From positions 1-64,000 of the IMG/VR virus record IMGVR_UViG_3300017971_000035: a stretch of DNA of 64,000 bases, one strand, 5' to 3'. The notes beneath the pieces are model-generated. The model did no database searches and was not told the origin of the DNA. It was given only the letters and a program-made list of their open reading frames with translations. Origin of the DNA: a virus. Below, piece by piece: positions 51,121 to 58,362 of the stretch. Position numbers and translations under genes: made by a program. Numbering within the stretch: the stretch's first letter is position 1; every line of letters starts with the position of its first letter.

Positions 51121-51632
51121 AAATCATCGAAGCTCTTAAGCAGCTTAAAGACCTGGAGAGAAAGGCCGACGATCTCCAGAAGAAAGTCATGGACCACACG
51201 GCCATCATGGATTTTGAGGATCCGGTTTACAAAGACCAGCATAAGAAAGTACGGTCATGGATTGATGCTTTCCATGGTATCCAGGAAGAAATACTCCGGT
51301 TACATTGTGCCATTCAGGTCACGAATCTACAGACTCCTGTGGAAATCAAAATTTCTGATGCAAAGGCGAAGACCAGGACTATTGCAGAGTGGGTCATCAG
51401 GCGCCGGAAGACTGCCAAAAGGGAATTTAACTTCTGGGCCCATGTGAATGACCGCGGCCTGGTTACCAAACCCATTGTCAAGAAGGGCCAAACCGAACCT
51501 GAGATTGCAAAGGTCATCAGGTTCTATGATCCTGAAGAAAGAGATACCATGGTCGAGAGGTTGAGAGCTGAGGATGCGGCCATCGATGCGGCTCTTGAAA
51601 TTGTCAATGCAAAAACAGATCTTATCGAATAA
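51117..51632 (+). CDS. coiled-coil phage protein (DIP1984-like?)
   Basis: A 171-residue protein. MKIIEALKQLKDLERKADDL, a charged coiled coil to about residue 65, then HCAIQVTNLQTPVEIKISDA resembling the DIP1984 family's conserved 'xINxTNxxT' block. The C-terminal part is helical. Function unknown. It is the last gene before the structured RNA. Confidence 0.6.
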   Translation: MKIIEALKQLKDLERKADDLQKKVMDHTAIMDFEDPVYKDQHKKVRSWIDAFHGIQEEILRLHCAIQVTNLQTPVEIKISDAKAKTRTIAEWVIRRRKTAKREFNFWAHVNDRGLVTKPIVKKGQTEPEIAKVIRFYDPEERDTMVERLRAEDAAIDAALEIVNAKTDLIE

Positions 51633-51847
51633 CTGCCGGTTCAACCCTCGGCCGGGGAGCCACAGTAAGGAAGTATGAATGGCGAGATTGCCCAAGGGCC
51701 TTGGGAACTGGCCAGGCCAGCTTCTTCAGAGGGGAAGAATTTATATTACTGAGGAGTAGTAGCTTTCGCTAGGAAACTCATACACCGTGAACGAAGATAA
51801 AAACTGGAAAAGGAGGCGTTCTCATTTGACGATACTAAATGAAACCA

Positions 51848-51923
51848 TGCAACTTAGCTCAGTTGGTTAGAGCAACAGAGAGTAATCTGTAGGTAGTGCG
51901 TTCGAATCGCACAGATGCAGCCA
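51848..51923 (+). tRNA. tRNA-like element with encoded CCA and odd anticodon loop
   Basis: 76 bases. The 7-base acceptor TGCAACT / AGATGCA has one A-A mismatch. The D arm is GCTC AGTTGGTTA GAGC. The anticodon stem is ACAGA / TCTGT, the T arm GTGCG TTCGAAT CGCAC, then G and CCA. The D and T arms are perfect. The anticodon loop is only GAGTAA, six bases without U33, so no anticodon can be read. It could be a degenerate tRNA or a tRNA mimic inside the structured RNA. Confidence 0.6.
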
Positions 51924-52135
51924 ATCAACGGCTCGCAGGCGTAGTGTCTGCTCAACATCAAGGCTCAAGTCTCAAGAATTAAGTAAGTAAGGTTCAATCG
52001 GTTCAAGTGAAAAAGGTACAAGAACGCAAGGCTAATCGGAAGACGAATGAGCTTCTGAATGTCCTCGGATAAGTTATTTTCCTCATTAACCCAGGTTACT
52101 TCCGAGGCTTCTCGTTTGGGGTGTACCAGAATCAA

Positions 52136-52172
52136 AATCGTGGCTTACTCTGTGAAGCCACGATTTTTTTTT
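52136..52172 (+). terminator. strong intrinsic terminator
   Basis: AATCGTGGCTT pairs with AAGCCACGATT (11 perfect pairs, loop ACTCTGTG), followed by nine T. It ends the structured-RNA transcript. GGAGG of the next gene starts within two bases of the T run. Confidence 0.95.
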
Positions 52173-52182
52173 GGAGGTAAAC

Positions 52183-52476
52183 ATGTCAGTAAATGGAATT
52201 GATATTACAGATGTTATAATCTTTCCTGTGAAAAATAAACCGGAAGATTCATGCCTTGCTGCATTTGCAAGGATAGTTTTTAATGACCAATTCATCGTAT
52301 CTGGTATCAGAGTTTTCGAAGGAGAAAATGGACCTTTTATAAAATTTCCACAAGAATATAACAGGAATGTTGGTAAAGGATATGATGTCTGTTTTCCAAT
52401 CACAGCAGAACTCCGATGTTATATCCATGACCAAGTTCTTAGCCAGTATTCAATCACTATGGAGATAAAATCATAA
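52183..52476 (+). CDS. SpoVG-like protein, copy 2
   Basis: 97 residues from ATG 52183 behind TTGGAGGTAAAC. GIDITDVIIFPVKNKPEDS, then FARIVFNDQFIVSGIRVFEG, GPFIKFPQ and GYDVCFPITAELRCYIHDQVL, is a full SpoVG fold: TDVxxxxV, DxFxVxxIRVxEGxNGxFxxxP and the C-terminal helix. About 60% like copy 3 by eye. It follows directly behind the terminator of the structured RNA. SpoVG proteins bind nucleic acid, so it may act on this RNA or on phage messages. Confidence 0.88.
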   Translation: MSVNGIDITDVIIFPVKNKPEDSCLAAFARIVFNDQFIVSGIRVFEGENGPFIKFPQEYNRNVGKGYDVCFPITAELRCYIHDQVLSQYSITMEIKS

Positions 52477-52724
52477 TGTTAGCATACAGACTTGTACGTT
52501 TATACGGAAGCAAATTAGTGGGTCGTATTGTACACACGATACCTTATGGTTCATGGCCTGGAGGATTTGCAAGAGTCAAGTGGATAAATAAAGATTCAAG
52601 TTGTCCAGAGATATCTTTCTTTGTTGAAGGTAATCAAATTGATCCAGATGAAGAAAAGCCATTTGGTGTGATGGGTGTTTTTGAAAATGAAGAAGTTACC
52701 CTCACGTTAAAAAGGAAATTATGA
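52476..52724 (+). CDS. small phage protein
   Basis: An 82-residue protein, beta-rich (YGSWPGGFARVKWINKD), acidic C-terminus. It overlaps the SpoVG-like gene by 1 base and the next gene by 4. Unknown. Confidence 0.6.
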   Translation: MLAYRLVRLYGSKLVGRIVHTIPYGSWPGGFARVKWINKDSSCPEISFFVEGNQIDPDEEKPFGVMGVFENEEVTLTLKRKL

Positions 52725-53368
52725 AACCAGGTCATATATATTATAATTCAGAAACACCTTTACTTGCAGCTCTTTGTCTGAATACTGAAAGGGCTTTTAA
52801 AAAAGGTCGAATAAACCAACATTATCCTGTCAAAATACATGGTAAGGAATATGCTGATGCTGACCTCGCTTATATAGAAGAGAAGAAAACTTGGCCTCTT
52901 GGTAAAATTAGATATCAACTCATGACAGACATTCTCACTAAGAAACTGCATCAAAATTATTCATTGGTAAATGGATTGACAGAACAGGGTGGCGATGATT
53001 TCCTAAAAAAATGTTTTGCTTATATTGACCTCGCTGAGTGGTGGGGATCCAGGGATTCAGAAGGACAATTTATGCTGGCTTTAAGAACAGCATACAGGCT
53101 GAATCATGCTATCGATGATGGTAGACTCTGGTGTTTATATCTTGAACATGCCAATCCAATAGAATGTATGATTGATAAAGATTTGAGAGGTTACTTGAAA
53201 AGGTATAGCGCATTTGCTTATAATAATAAAGTTACGATTCTGGAACAAAATCCTAATAGGAAAAGTGAATGGGCTGAGAAAGCCAGAGAAGGTAAGAGTG
53301 TTGCTCAATTATTTCTCAATGGCAAATATCATGGAGTTTATGTAGACGGAGAGTTTACGAGGTATTAA
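52721..53368 (+). CDS. NADAR-like protein
   Basis: A 215-residue protein. HYPVKIHGKEYADADLAYIE (about residues 35-54) then RYQLMTDILTKKLHQNYSLV (about 65-84) and LTEQGGDDFLKKCFAYIDLA with WWGSRDSEGQFMLALRTAYR (about 105-125) follow the order of the NADAR/YbiA superfamily: SVExAYQxxK, LMxxVLxxKFxQ, TGxxxLxE, WGxG..xG.N.LGxxLM. NADAR enzymes act on ADP-ribose derivatives and can remove ADP-ribose from guanine in DNA. A phage copy could counter ADP-ribosylating defences. The Glu of SVE is Asp here. Assignment is moderate. Confidence 0.55.
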   Translation: MKPGHIYYNSETPLLAALCLNTERAFKKGRINQHYPVKIHGKEYADADLAYIEEKKTWPLGKIRYQLMTDILTKKLHQNYSLVNGLTEQGGDDFLKKCFAYIDLAEWWGSRDSEGQFMLALRTAYRLNHAIDDGRLWCLYLEHANPIECMIDKDLRGYLKRYSAFAYNNKVTILEQNPNRKSEWAEKAREGKSVAQLFLNGKYHGVYVDGEFTRY

Positions 53369-53607
53369 TGTTATTTGTCGCAGTATATCATGATCCAAGA
53401 ACCCAGGAACAACTCGAAGGTTTTGCCATTCTTAAAGAAAAAATGGAGGATAAACCAGACCATGAGTTTGAATTTGGCGGCAAGATATTTCAATACAGAA
53501 ACGTTAAATTCATTGGTGATGAAGGAACTTATGGCCGATGGATTGAAAAGCCTAATCCTAATAATGCTATGTATATAACAAGAGACCAATGGCCGTGGAG
53601 ACCGTGA
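53368..53607 (+). CDS. small acidic phage protein
   Basis: A 79-residue protein (LFVAVYHDPRTQEQLEGFAI), beta/alpha mix. It starts in the overlap with the previous gene's stop. Unknown. Confidence 0.6.
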   Translation: MLFVAVYHDPRTQEQLEGFAILKEKMEDKPDHEFEFGGKIFQYRNVKFIGDEGTYGRWIEKPNPNNAMYITRDQWPWRP

Positions 53608-53780
53608 TGACATATCCTTATGAAGATATTAAATGCAGTTGCGATGAAGCTCTCAGTCTTAGAAATGATCTTCGTGTACTCATAAAAGAAATGTTTCAAA
53701 TTTGTGAAGTTACTGGTTATATGGATAATATGTCAAATGAGTGCAAAATTGTTCTCAAGAAACATGAATATATTAAATGA
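53607..53780 (+). CDS. small protein (57 aa)
   Basis: Started at ATG 53607 (MTYPYEDIKCSCDEALSLRN), sharing TGATG with the preceding stop. Four Cys; helical. Unknown. A hairpin follows. Confidence 0.55.
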   Translation: MTYPYEDIKCSCDEALSLRNDLRVLIKEMFQICEVTGYMDNMSNECKIVLKKHEYIK

Positions 53781-53788
53781 CTCGCTGC

Positions 53789-53815
53789 CGCTTCTCCCTC
53801 TCTCTGAGAGAAGCG
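53789..53815 (+). terminator. hairpin before SpoVG copy 3
   Basis: CGCTTCTC (53789-53796) pairs with GAGAAGCG (53808-53815), 8 perfect pairs, with no T run. More likely an RNA-stability or regulatory stem than a terminator. Confidence 0.55.
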
Positions 53816-53864
53816 TCTGCTCCTTTCAACCATAGAATAGCTCACTTTAAAAAAGGAGGATAAG

Positions 53865-54188
53865 ATGAGTATTAATGGTATAGAAATCACCGATGTGGTG
53901 ATATTCCCAATCAAAAACAAACAGGAAGGAAGTAACCTTCAATCATTTGCCAAGGTTCTTTTCAATGACACATTCTGTATCACAGGGATACGAATCGTCG
54001 AAGGAAAGAACGGCTTATTTCTCGGTTTCCCTCAACAGTATAAAAAGGAAGAGGGAAAGGGATACGATATTTGCTTCCCGACTACGGCCGACATGCGAGA
54101 GTATATAACCGATCAGGTTCTTGCTCAGTATGAGCTGGCAAAAAACGTTGATGCTGATCCTCAAGAAGGAAATGAAAGCCAGTATTAA
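53865..54188 (+). CDS. SpoVG-like protein, copy 3
   Basis: A 107-residue protein. GIEITDVVIFPIKNKQEGSN, FAKVLFNDTFCITGIRIVEG, GLFLGFPQQYKKEEGKGYDI and CFPTTADMREYITDQVLAQY parallel copy 2 block by block. An acidic tail is added. AAAAAGGAGGATAAG precedes the ATG. It is a clear paralogue of the gene at 52183 from a duplication with four small genes between. Nucleic acid binding is the family activity. Confidence 0.88.
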   Translation: MSINGIEITDVVIFPIKNKQEGSNLQSFAKVLFNDTFCITGIRIVEGKNGLFLGFPQQYKKEEGKGYDICFPTTADMREYITDQVLAQYELAKNVDADPQEGNESQY

Positions 54189-54203
54189 TCCGCATTTTTA
54201 AGT

Positions 54204-54230
54204 CCAGGAGCGTATTTATTGCGTTCCTGG
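54204..54230 (+). terminator. hairpin after SpoVG copy 3
   Basis: CCAGGAGCG pairs with CGTTCCTGG (9 pairs, one G-U) with no T run. Same style as the other stems of this region. Confidence 0.5.
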
Positions 54231-54283
54231 CACCAAAATTCTATAATAGGAATAACCCTTTCACTTCAACCAAAGGAGGCAAA

Positions 54284-54580
54284 TTGAGAAAAATATTATT
54301 CTTTCTGATTTTCTCAGTTTTCATTTCTTTCTCTTCCTCCATGGCTTTTCAGCCGGAAGTGGAGATCACGGCATCGGAGCTAATGATTGATGAACAACCG
54401 ATGGCCGTTTCGCCCGAATGGGCCATTGAAAAAACTTTTATATATCATGAAACCTGGCCGGATAGGGAGGTAACCAGAATAATCAAGGGACCGATACAGG
54501 GCTCCGAGGTATTATTTTGGTATATAGCGCCTCACGTACCGGATTACAATATCCTGCCAGAAGTAATCGAACGTACTTAA
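54284..54580 (+). CDS. secreted or periplasmic small protein
   Basis: A 98-residue protein from TTG 54284 behind AAAGGAGGCAAA. Residues 1-21 are a signal peptide: RK, then FFLIFSVFISFSSSMAF, with a predicted cut after MAF. The mature part is acidic and beta-rich with an amphipathic C-terminus. It may interfere with the host envelope or superinfecting phages. No known family is recognised. Confidence 0.75.
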   Translation: MRKILFFLIFSVFISFSSSMAFQPEVEITASELMIDEQPMAVSPEWAIEKTFIYHETWPDREVTRIIKGPIQGSEVLFWYIAPHVPDYNILPEVIERT

Positions 54581-54602
54581 ATTTATTTGACGAGATTCAA
54601 AA

Positions 54603-54638
54603 CCGTTGCTCTTGTTATGAGAGCAACGGTTTTTTTTT
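54603..54638 (+). terminator. strong intrinsic terminator
   Basis: CCGTTGCTCT pairs with AGAGCAACGG, 10 perfect pairs, loop TGTTATG, nine T. Only 9 bases separate the T run from the ATG at 54648. Confidence 0.95.
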
Positions 54639-54647
54639 GGGGAAGAT

Positions 54648-55919
54648 ATGAGCTATATAAAAATAAAGAATAATGGATTACTCCACATTAAAGCTCTGAC
54701 ATTAGTTGGAGCTTCCACAAAAGTACATGACCGCACTAAAATAGGACAATTCGGTTCAGGGAATAAGTATGCCTTGGCTTATTTACTCCGTAATAATTAT
54801 GAAGTTCAAGTATATTCTGGTCTTGACCAGATGCACATCGCCACAGCTCCACTGGACTTCAGAGGTCATAAATTCCATGTCATATATATCAATGGTCAAC
54901 AGACTTCCATTACTACCGATATGGGTAAGGATTGGAAGTACTGGCAGGCACTGAGAGAAATATACTGCAATGCTCTGGATGAACCGAAATCTGAATTTGA
55001 CATTGTACAAGAAATTGAACCAATGCCCGATGAAACCCATTTTTATATAAAATTTGAAAGAGATGGTCTTGACTTCATAAAGAACTTCGATAACTATTTC
55101 GCATTTAATAAGACAGTAGTATATGAATCTGGTATAGGTAAAATAATGATCCGAACAGGCGATTCAGTTAATATTTATCGAAAAGGAATCAGATGTTATG
55201 AACCTAATAATCAAAGTCTGTATGATTATGATCTGGAACAAATAGATGTCGATGAAAATAGAATTGTCAGATATACCTGGGAAGTTGAAGAACAAATCTG
55301 GCAATTAATATTCAGTTGTACCAATAAGGATGTACTGAGAAATATCTTCCTAAATTTGGACAAATCATTCTATGAAGCCAGATTTTCAAATATATCCAGT
55401 ATCCATGCTAAAAGGATCTCTGATGAGTGTAAGGATGTATTAACAGAAATAAAATTTGTTCCCGCTGAATATTCTGGTATGCTTAAGCCTGATGAGGAAA
55501 TGATGTATGCCAGGATACCAAGTCGCCTCTATGATGCAATTAAACCTTATCTCAAAAATGATAATCTTGCTACTAAATTCAAAATATATACTGATGGCGC
55601 ATACAGAGAAATAGAACCTGATTCGCTTCAACAGAGTGTTATTGATAATGCTCTTGAGTTTTTAAAGAAAGTAGATTTTTTCATTCCATATATTATTAAT
55701 CTCGCAATATTTGTTGAAAAGGATGTGCTCGGTACAAAAAGTGAAGAAGTAATTATACTTTCAGATACATGTCTTGAAAAAGGAATCACCGTAGTTATTA
55801 ATACAATCATCGAAGAATACATACATATCAAATACGGCGTTAAAGATGAAACCAGAGGGTTTCAGGACGCTATTATATCAGAATTCATATCATACATGAA
55901 AAGGAGGAATGAATGTTAA
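54648..55919 (+). CDS. GHKL/HATPase-like phage protein
   Basis: A 423-residue protein behind GGGGAAGAT. RTKIGQFGSGNKYALAYLLR (about residues 28-47) resembles a GHKL (Hsp90-type) ATP-binding N-box plus G-loop, as in phage homologues of the Sacsin/HATPase family. Its Gly/Lys-rich turn would bind the phosphates. A later segment TIIEEYIHIKYGVKDETRGF has an ExxxH-like helix of unknown meaning. Overlaps the DUF932 gene by 7 bases. Confidence 0.6.
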   Translation: MSYIKIKNNGLLHIKALTLVGASTKVHDRTKIGQFGSGNKYALAYLLRNNYEVQVYSGLDQMHIATAPLDFRGHKFHVIYINGQQTSITTDMGKDWKYWQALREIYCNALDEPKSEFDIVQEIEPMPDETHFYIKFERDGLDFIKNFDNYFAFNKTVVYESGIGKIMIRTGDSVNIYRKGIRCYEPNNQSLYDYDLEQIDVDENRIVRYTWEVEEQIWQLIFSCTNKDVLRNIFLNLDKSFYEARFSNISSIHAKRISDECKDVLTEIKFVPAEYSGMLKPDEEMMYARIPSRLYDAIKPYLKNDNLATKFKIYTDGAYREIEPDSLQQSVIDNALEFLKKVDFFIPYIINLAIFVEKDVLGTKSEEVIILSDTCLEKGITVVINTIIEEYIHIKYGVKDETRGFQDAIISEFISYMKRRNEC

Positions 55920-57007
55920 AAGGACAAGATATTATGGATATGGCTGCTGAACTCGTTGAAATTCAGAAGTCAAAAAAGGATCTTATTGTCCCAACTGTAC
56001 AGATGAGAATGTGCAGAACGGATGGTCATTCGCCACTTCAACTCAGGCTCGAAGACGGTCAACTTTTCGATATAAACAATTGGCCACACAGCCAGATAAG
56101 CACCTATACGAATATTCCAAAACAATACTATGACAGAATCAAGGATGAGAAACCAGGCCTATTAACCCTATGTGTTAATCATGGTTTCCAAATGGTCATC
56201 AATCGGCACTTTGCAGAAAAGAAAAAACATGATTGCCGGATGCTTCGTACGATAAATGGAAATGTGAGAGCTTTCCTGAGTGACAGATACTGGCGCCTGG
56301 ATTGTTATGATCTTCTGGATGCAGTGTTTCCTATTCTTGAAGATAACAGATTCAGAGTCATTTCTTCTCAACTCACCGAAACCAGGATGTACATCAAAGC
56401 CATTACTGACACAATTCAGGGTGAATGGAAAAAAGGACACATTGTCCGATATGGAATATGTATAAGCTGTTCCGATGTTGGATGCGGAAGCGTATCAGTT
56501 GAACCACTTCTCTATGAAGTCGAATGTACCAATGGTTGGATAAGCGAACAGGCATTTCGTCGTGCACATATCGGCAAGTCCCAGGCCGGCGATAACATCC
56601 AGGAACTTCTGACTGATGAAACTAAGAATGTTTCGGATAAAGCGTTCTGGATGCAGGTCCGTGATGTTGTTAAAGGAACAATGGAAGATAGAATTTTTCA
56701 GCAGAATCTCAATAAACTGAGGGATGCAGCTGACATCAAAATGGAAAATCTGGATATTCCGAAAGTCGTGGACTTAACCATGAAAGAAGTAGGGATCACT
56801 GGTGAAAAGGTTAAGAATTCAATCGTTGAACACCTGGCTTCCGGAGCTGATGGTAAGGGCATGACGATGCTTGGCCTCGCCAGTTCATTTACCTGGGCAG
56901 CACACAAGGCAGAAGATGTTGATTATGAAACATCGACTGCTTTGGAAAAGGCCGGACCGAAAATTATTGAACTGTCTCAAAAGGACTGGCGTAAAATAGC
57001 TGCTTAA
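55913..57007 (+). CDS. DUF932 phage/plasmid protein
   Basis: A 364-residue protein. VPTVQMRMCRTDGHSPLQLR, then NINNWPHSQISTYTNIPKQY-like sequence and FLSDRYWRLDCYDLLDAV (about 120-137), followed by SVEPLLYEVECTNGWISEQA (about 195-214), match the DUF932 family, found in phages and plasmids. Its role is unknown; it is often close to recombination genes, as here. A helical C-terminus follows. The start is GGAGGAATGA with ATG coupled to the previous gene. Confidence 0.85.
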   Translation: MLKGQDIMDMAAELVEIQKSKKDLIVPTVQMRMCRTDGHSPLQLRLEDGQLFDINNWPHSQISTYTNIPKQYYDRIKDEKPGLLTLCVNHGFQMVINRHFAEKKKHDCRMLRTINGNVRAFLSDRYWRLDCYDLLDAVFPILEDNRFRVISSQLTETRMYIKAITDTIQGEWKKGHIVRYGICISCSDVGCGSVSVEPLLYEVECTNGWISEQAFRRAHIGKSQAGDNIQELLTDETKNVSDKAFWMQVRDVVKGTMEDRIFQQNLNKLRDAADIKMENLDIPKVVDLTMKEVGITGEKVKNSIVEHLASGADGKGMTMLGLASSFTWAAHKAEDVDYETSTALEKAGPKIIELSQKDWRKIAA

Positions 57008-57021
57008 ATTATTTTCTTTGA

Positions 57022-57378
57022 ATGCAGATTCCATCTCAAAAGGATGCCGTACATTTTATGAATAAGCGCCTCGCCCAAATCAAGGGTGGGGCATTTATTT
57101 CCGTCAAAGAAGCCGCGCAGAAGCTCGGATATACCCCCGAATTCATCACCTGGTTGTGCCGGAAGGGAAGGGTCAAGGGGGCCTATCGTGTAGGCCATGC
57201 CTGGGCCATTCCCGAACGCTGGCGTTATGTGAAAAGAAGAAGAGGTGGCAAACACGGGCCTTCTAAAGTGAAGCCCGTGTTCGCCCTGGAGGATCCGTCT
57301 TTGAAGATGGGCCTGCCATCCAGGACGCACCCAAGTGAAGATACCGAAGTAATTGACAATCCAGGTAATATTTATTAG
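57022..57378 (+). CDS. excisionase-like HTH protein
   Basis: A 118-residue protein. FISVKEAAQKLGYTPEFITW then LCRKGRVKGAYRVGHAWAIP (about residues 25-64) is the Xis/MerR-type winged helix-turn-helix. A basic stretch (KRRRGGKHGPSK) follows. The start is uncertain: ATG 57022 and ATG 57058 both lack a good ribosome site. It may regulate the recombination operon, whose promoter lies in its 3' end. No integrase was found, so excision is not implied. Confidence 0.75.
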   Translation: MQIPSQKDAVHFMNKRLAQIKGGAFISVKEAAQKLGYTPEFITWLCRKGRVKGAYRVGHAWAIPERWRYVKRRRGGKHGPSKVKPVFALEDPSLKMGLPSRTHPSEDTEVIDNPGNIY

Positions 57379-57381
57379 TAT
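57353..57381 (+). promoter_or_regulatory. sigma70-like promoter for the recombination operon
   Basis: TTGACA (57353-57358), 17 bases, TAGTAT (57376-57381). The -35 is perfect. It lies at the end of the HTH gene and ahead of AAGGAGGTATAT and the ATG at 57412. Confidence 0.75.
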
Positions 57382-57411
57382 ATTAATATCATATTTATTA
57401 AGGAGGTATAT

Positions 57412-58362
57412 ATGAATGCTGAAAATGTCGATGATGTCCCTGATGATGTTGTCGATCAGATTCTCACAAAACAGGAACAACCCCCCATACAGACCACCAG
57501 CCTCATCACCAATCTCGAAGAACTTGATATCGATGCCATCACTGAACGTGCTGAAAAACACGTTGAGAAAGAGCTGATTTTGCGTAAATTGGCCTTAAAG
57601 GTAACAAATGTCCAGGATTGGATTGACCAGAACGGGAAGCCTTATCTCCAATGGACCGGCGCCTCCCGGGTAGCAAGGATACTCGGAGTGAGTTACACCG
57701 GTCTCCATTTTGACCGAGTGGACCGAACCGACAAACATGGAGAATTTTGCGAAATTGACTGTTTTGGCACAATTCATTGGATGGGCGGTAAAATCGAAGA
57801 AATTGGCAGCTGTTCCTCCAGGGATCCGCTGTTTGGTGTCCGCAAAGATGAAAATGAAAAACCTTTTTTCCTTCCTCTGTCCGAAGTCGATGCCACGGAC
57901 GTAAAAAAGAAATCCCTTACTAATTTCCTGAACCGCGGATTGAAGTCCATGGTAGGTCTGAGTTTCACCTGGGATGAGATATCCGAGATTTCAGGCGGGA
58001 AAATCACCAGGGAGCTCGTTAACGCCGTAAAATACAAGAAGAGGGGTTCCGGCCAGCCGGCCAAGGAAAACCCCGAGGAAAGGGCCGCAGCCTCTAAGAA
58101 TGGAGCTGAAGTCTGGTCCTGGCTCACAGAAATGCACGGCAAGGACGCTACGACAGCGCTGCAGGCCCTGACCACCTGGACAGATAATTCCGGAAGGAAG
58201 GTCGCAGGGAAGAAGAAAATTGATTATGTCTCACCAGCTCAGATGAAAGTTTTATATCCAAAGGCCAAGAAATTGTACAATGAGTGGAAAAAATCAAATA
58301 AATCCAGTGATGGATTTACGGAAGGAGTGAATTTAGATGATAAAGGTTCCAAATCTGATTGA
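57412..58362 (+). CDS. putative recombination/annealing-associated protein
   Basis: A 316-residue protein with AAGGAGGTATAT before its ATG. The N-terminal 30 residues are acidic. Residues 45-170 are beta-rich, containing YLQWTGASRVARILGVSYTG, then FCEIDCFGTIHWMGG and FLNRGLKSMVGLSFTWDEIS. The C-terminal 100 are Lys/Ser-rich. It directly precedes a RecB/Cas4-like nuclease, the common partner of a phage single-strand annealing protein. The pair would do Red-type recombination. I do not recognise the fold, so function is from context. Confidence 0.55.
   Translation: MNAENVDDVPDDVVDQILTKQEQPPIQTTSLITNLEELDIDAITERAEKHVEKELILRKLALKVTNVQDWIDQNGKPYLQWTGASRVARILGVSYTGLHFDRVDRTDKHGEFCEIDCFGTIHWMGGKIEEIGSCSSRDPLFGVRKDENEKPFFLPLSEVDATDVKKKSLTNFLNRGLKSMVGLSFTWDEISEISGGKITRELVNAVKYKKRGSGQPAKENPEERAAASKNGAEVWSWLTEMHGKDATTALQALTTWTDNSGRKVAGKKKIDYVSPAQMKVLYPKAKKLYNEWKKSNKSSDGFTEGVNLDDKGSKSD

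Larger units (their letters stand above)
51633..52172 (+). ncRNA. candidate large structured noncoding RNA with tRNA-like insert
   Basis: 540 bases hold no credible gene and end in a strong terminator. Three hairpins stand in series at 51691-51739: CCCAAGG g CCTTGGG, CTGGCC a GGCCAG and TTCTTC agaggg GAAGAA. Next a TAGC / GCTA hairpin lies near 51770. GCGTTCT (51815-51821) matches AGAACGC (52021-52027), a long-range helix enclosing a tRNA-like element. GGTACA (52015-52020) can pair with TGTACC (52122-52127), and CCTCGGA (52063-52069) with TCCGAGG (52101-52107). Phages carry giant ornate RNAs of this size (GOLLD, ROOL) close to or around tRNA genes, and this region resembles that layout. I cannot match a specific family from sequence alone. 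Confidence 0.65.

Noticed and set aside
51633-52172. tmRNA
   Set aside because: The tRNA-like part is internal, complete on one side and flanked by other structure; no tag-peptide frame or split acceptor halves were seen.
57022-57378. Excisionase of a temperate phage
   Set aside because: The fold fits, but no integrase or attachment site is in the window, so a plain regulator is at least as likely.
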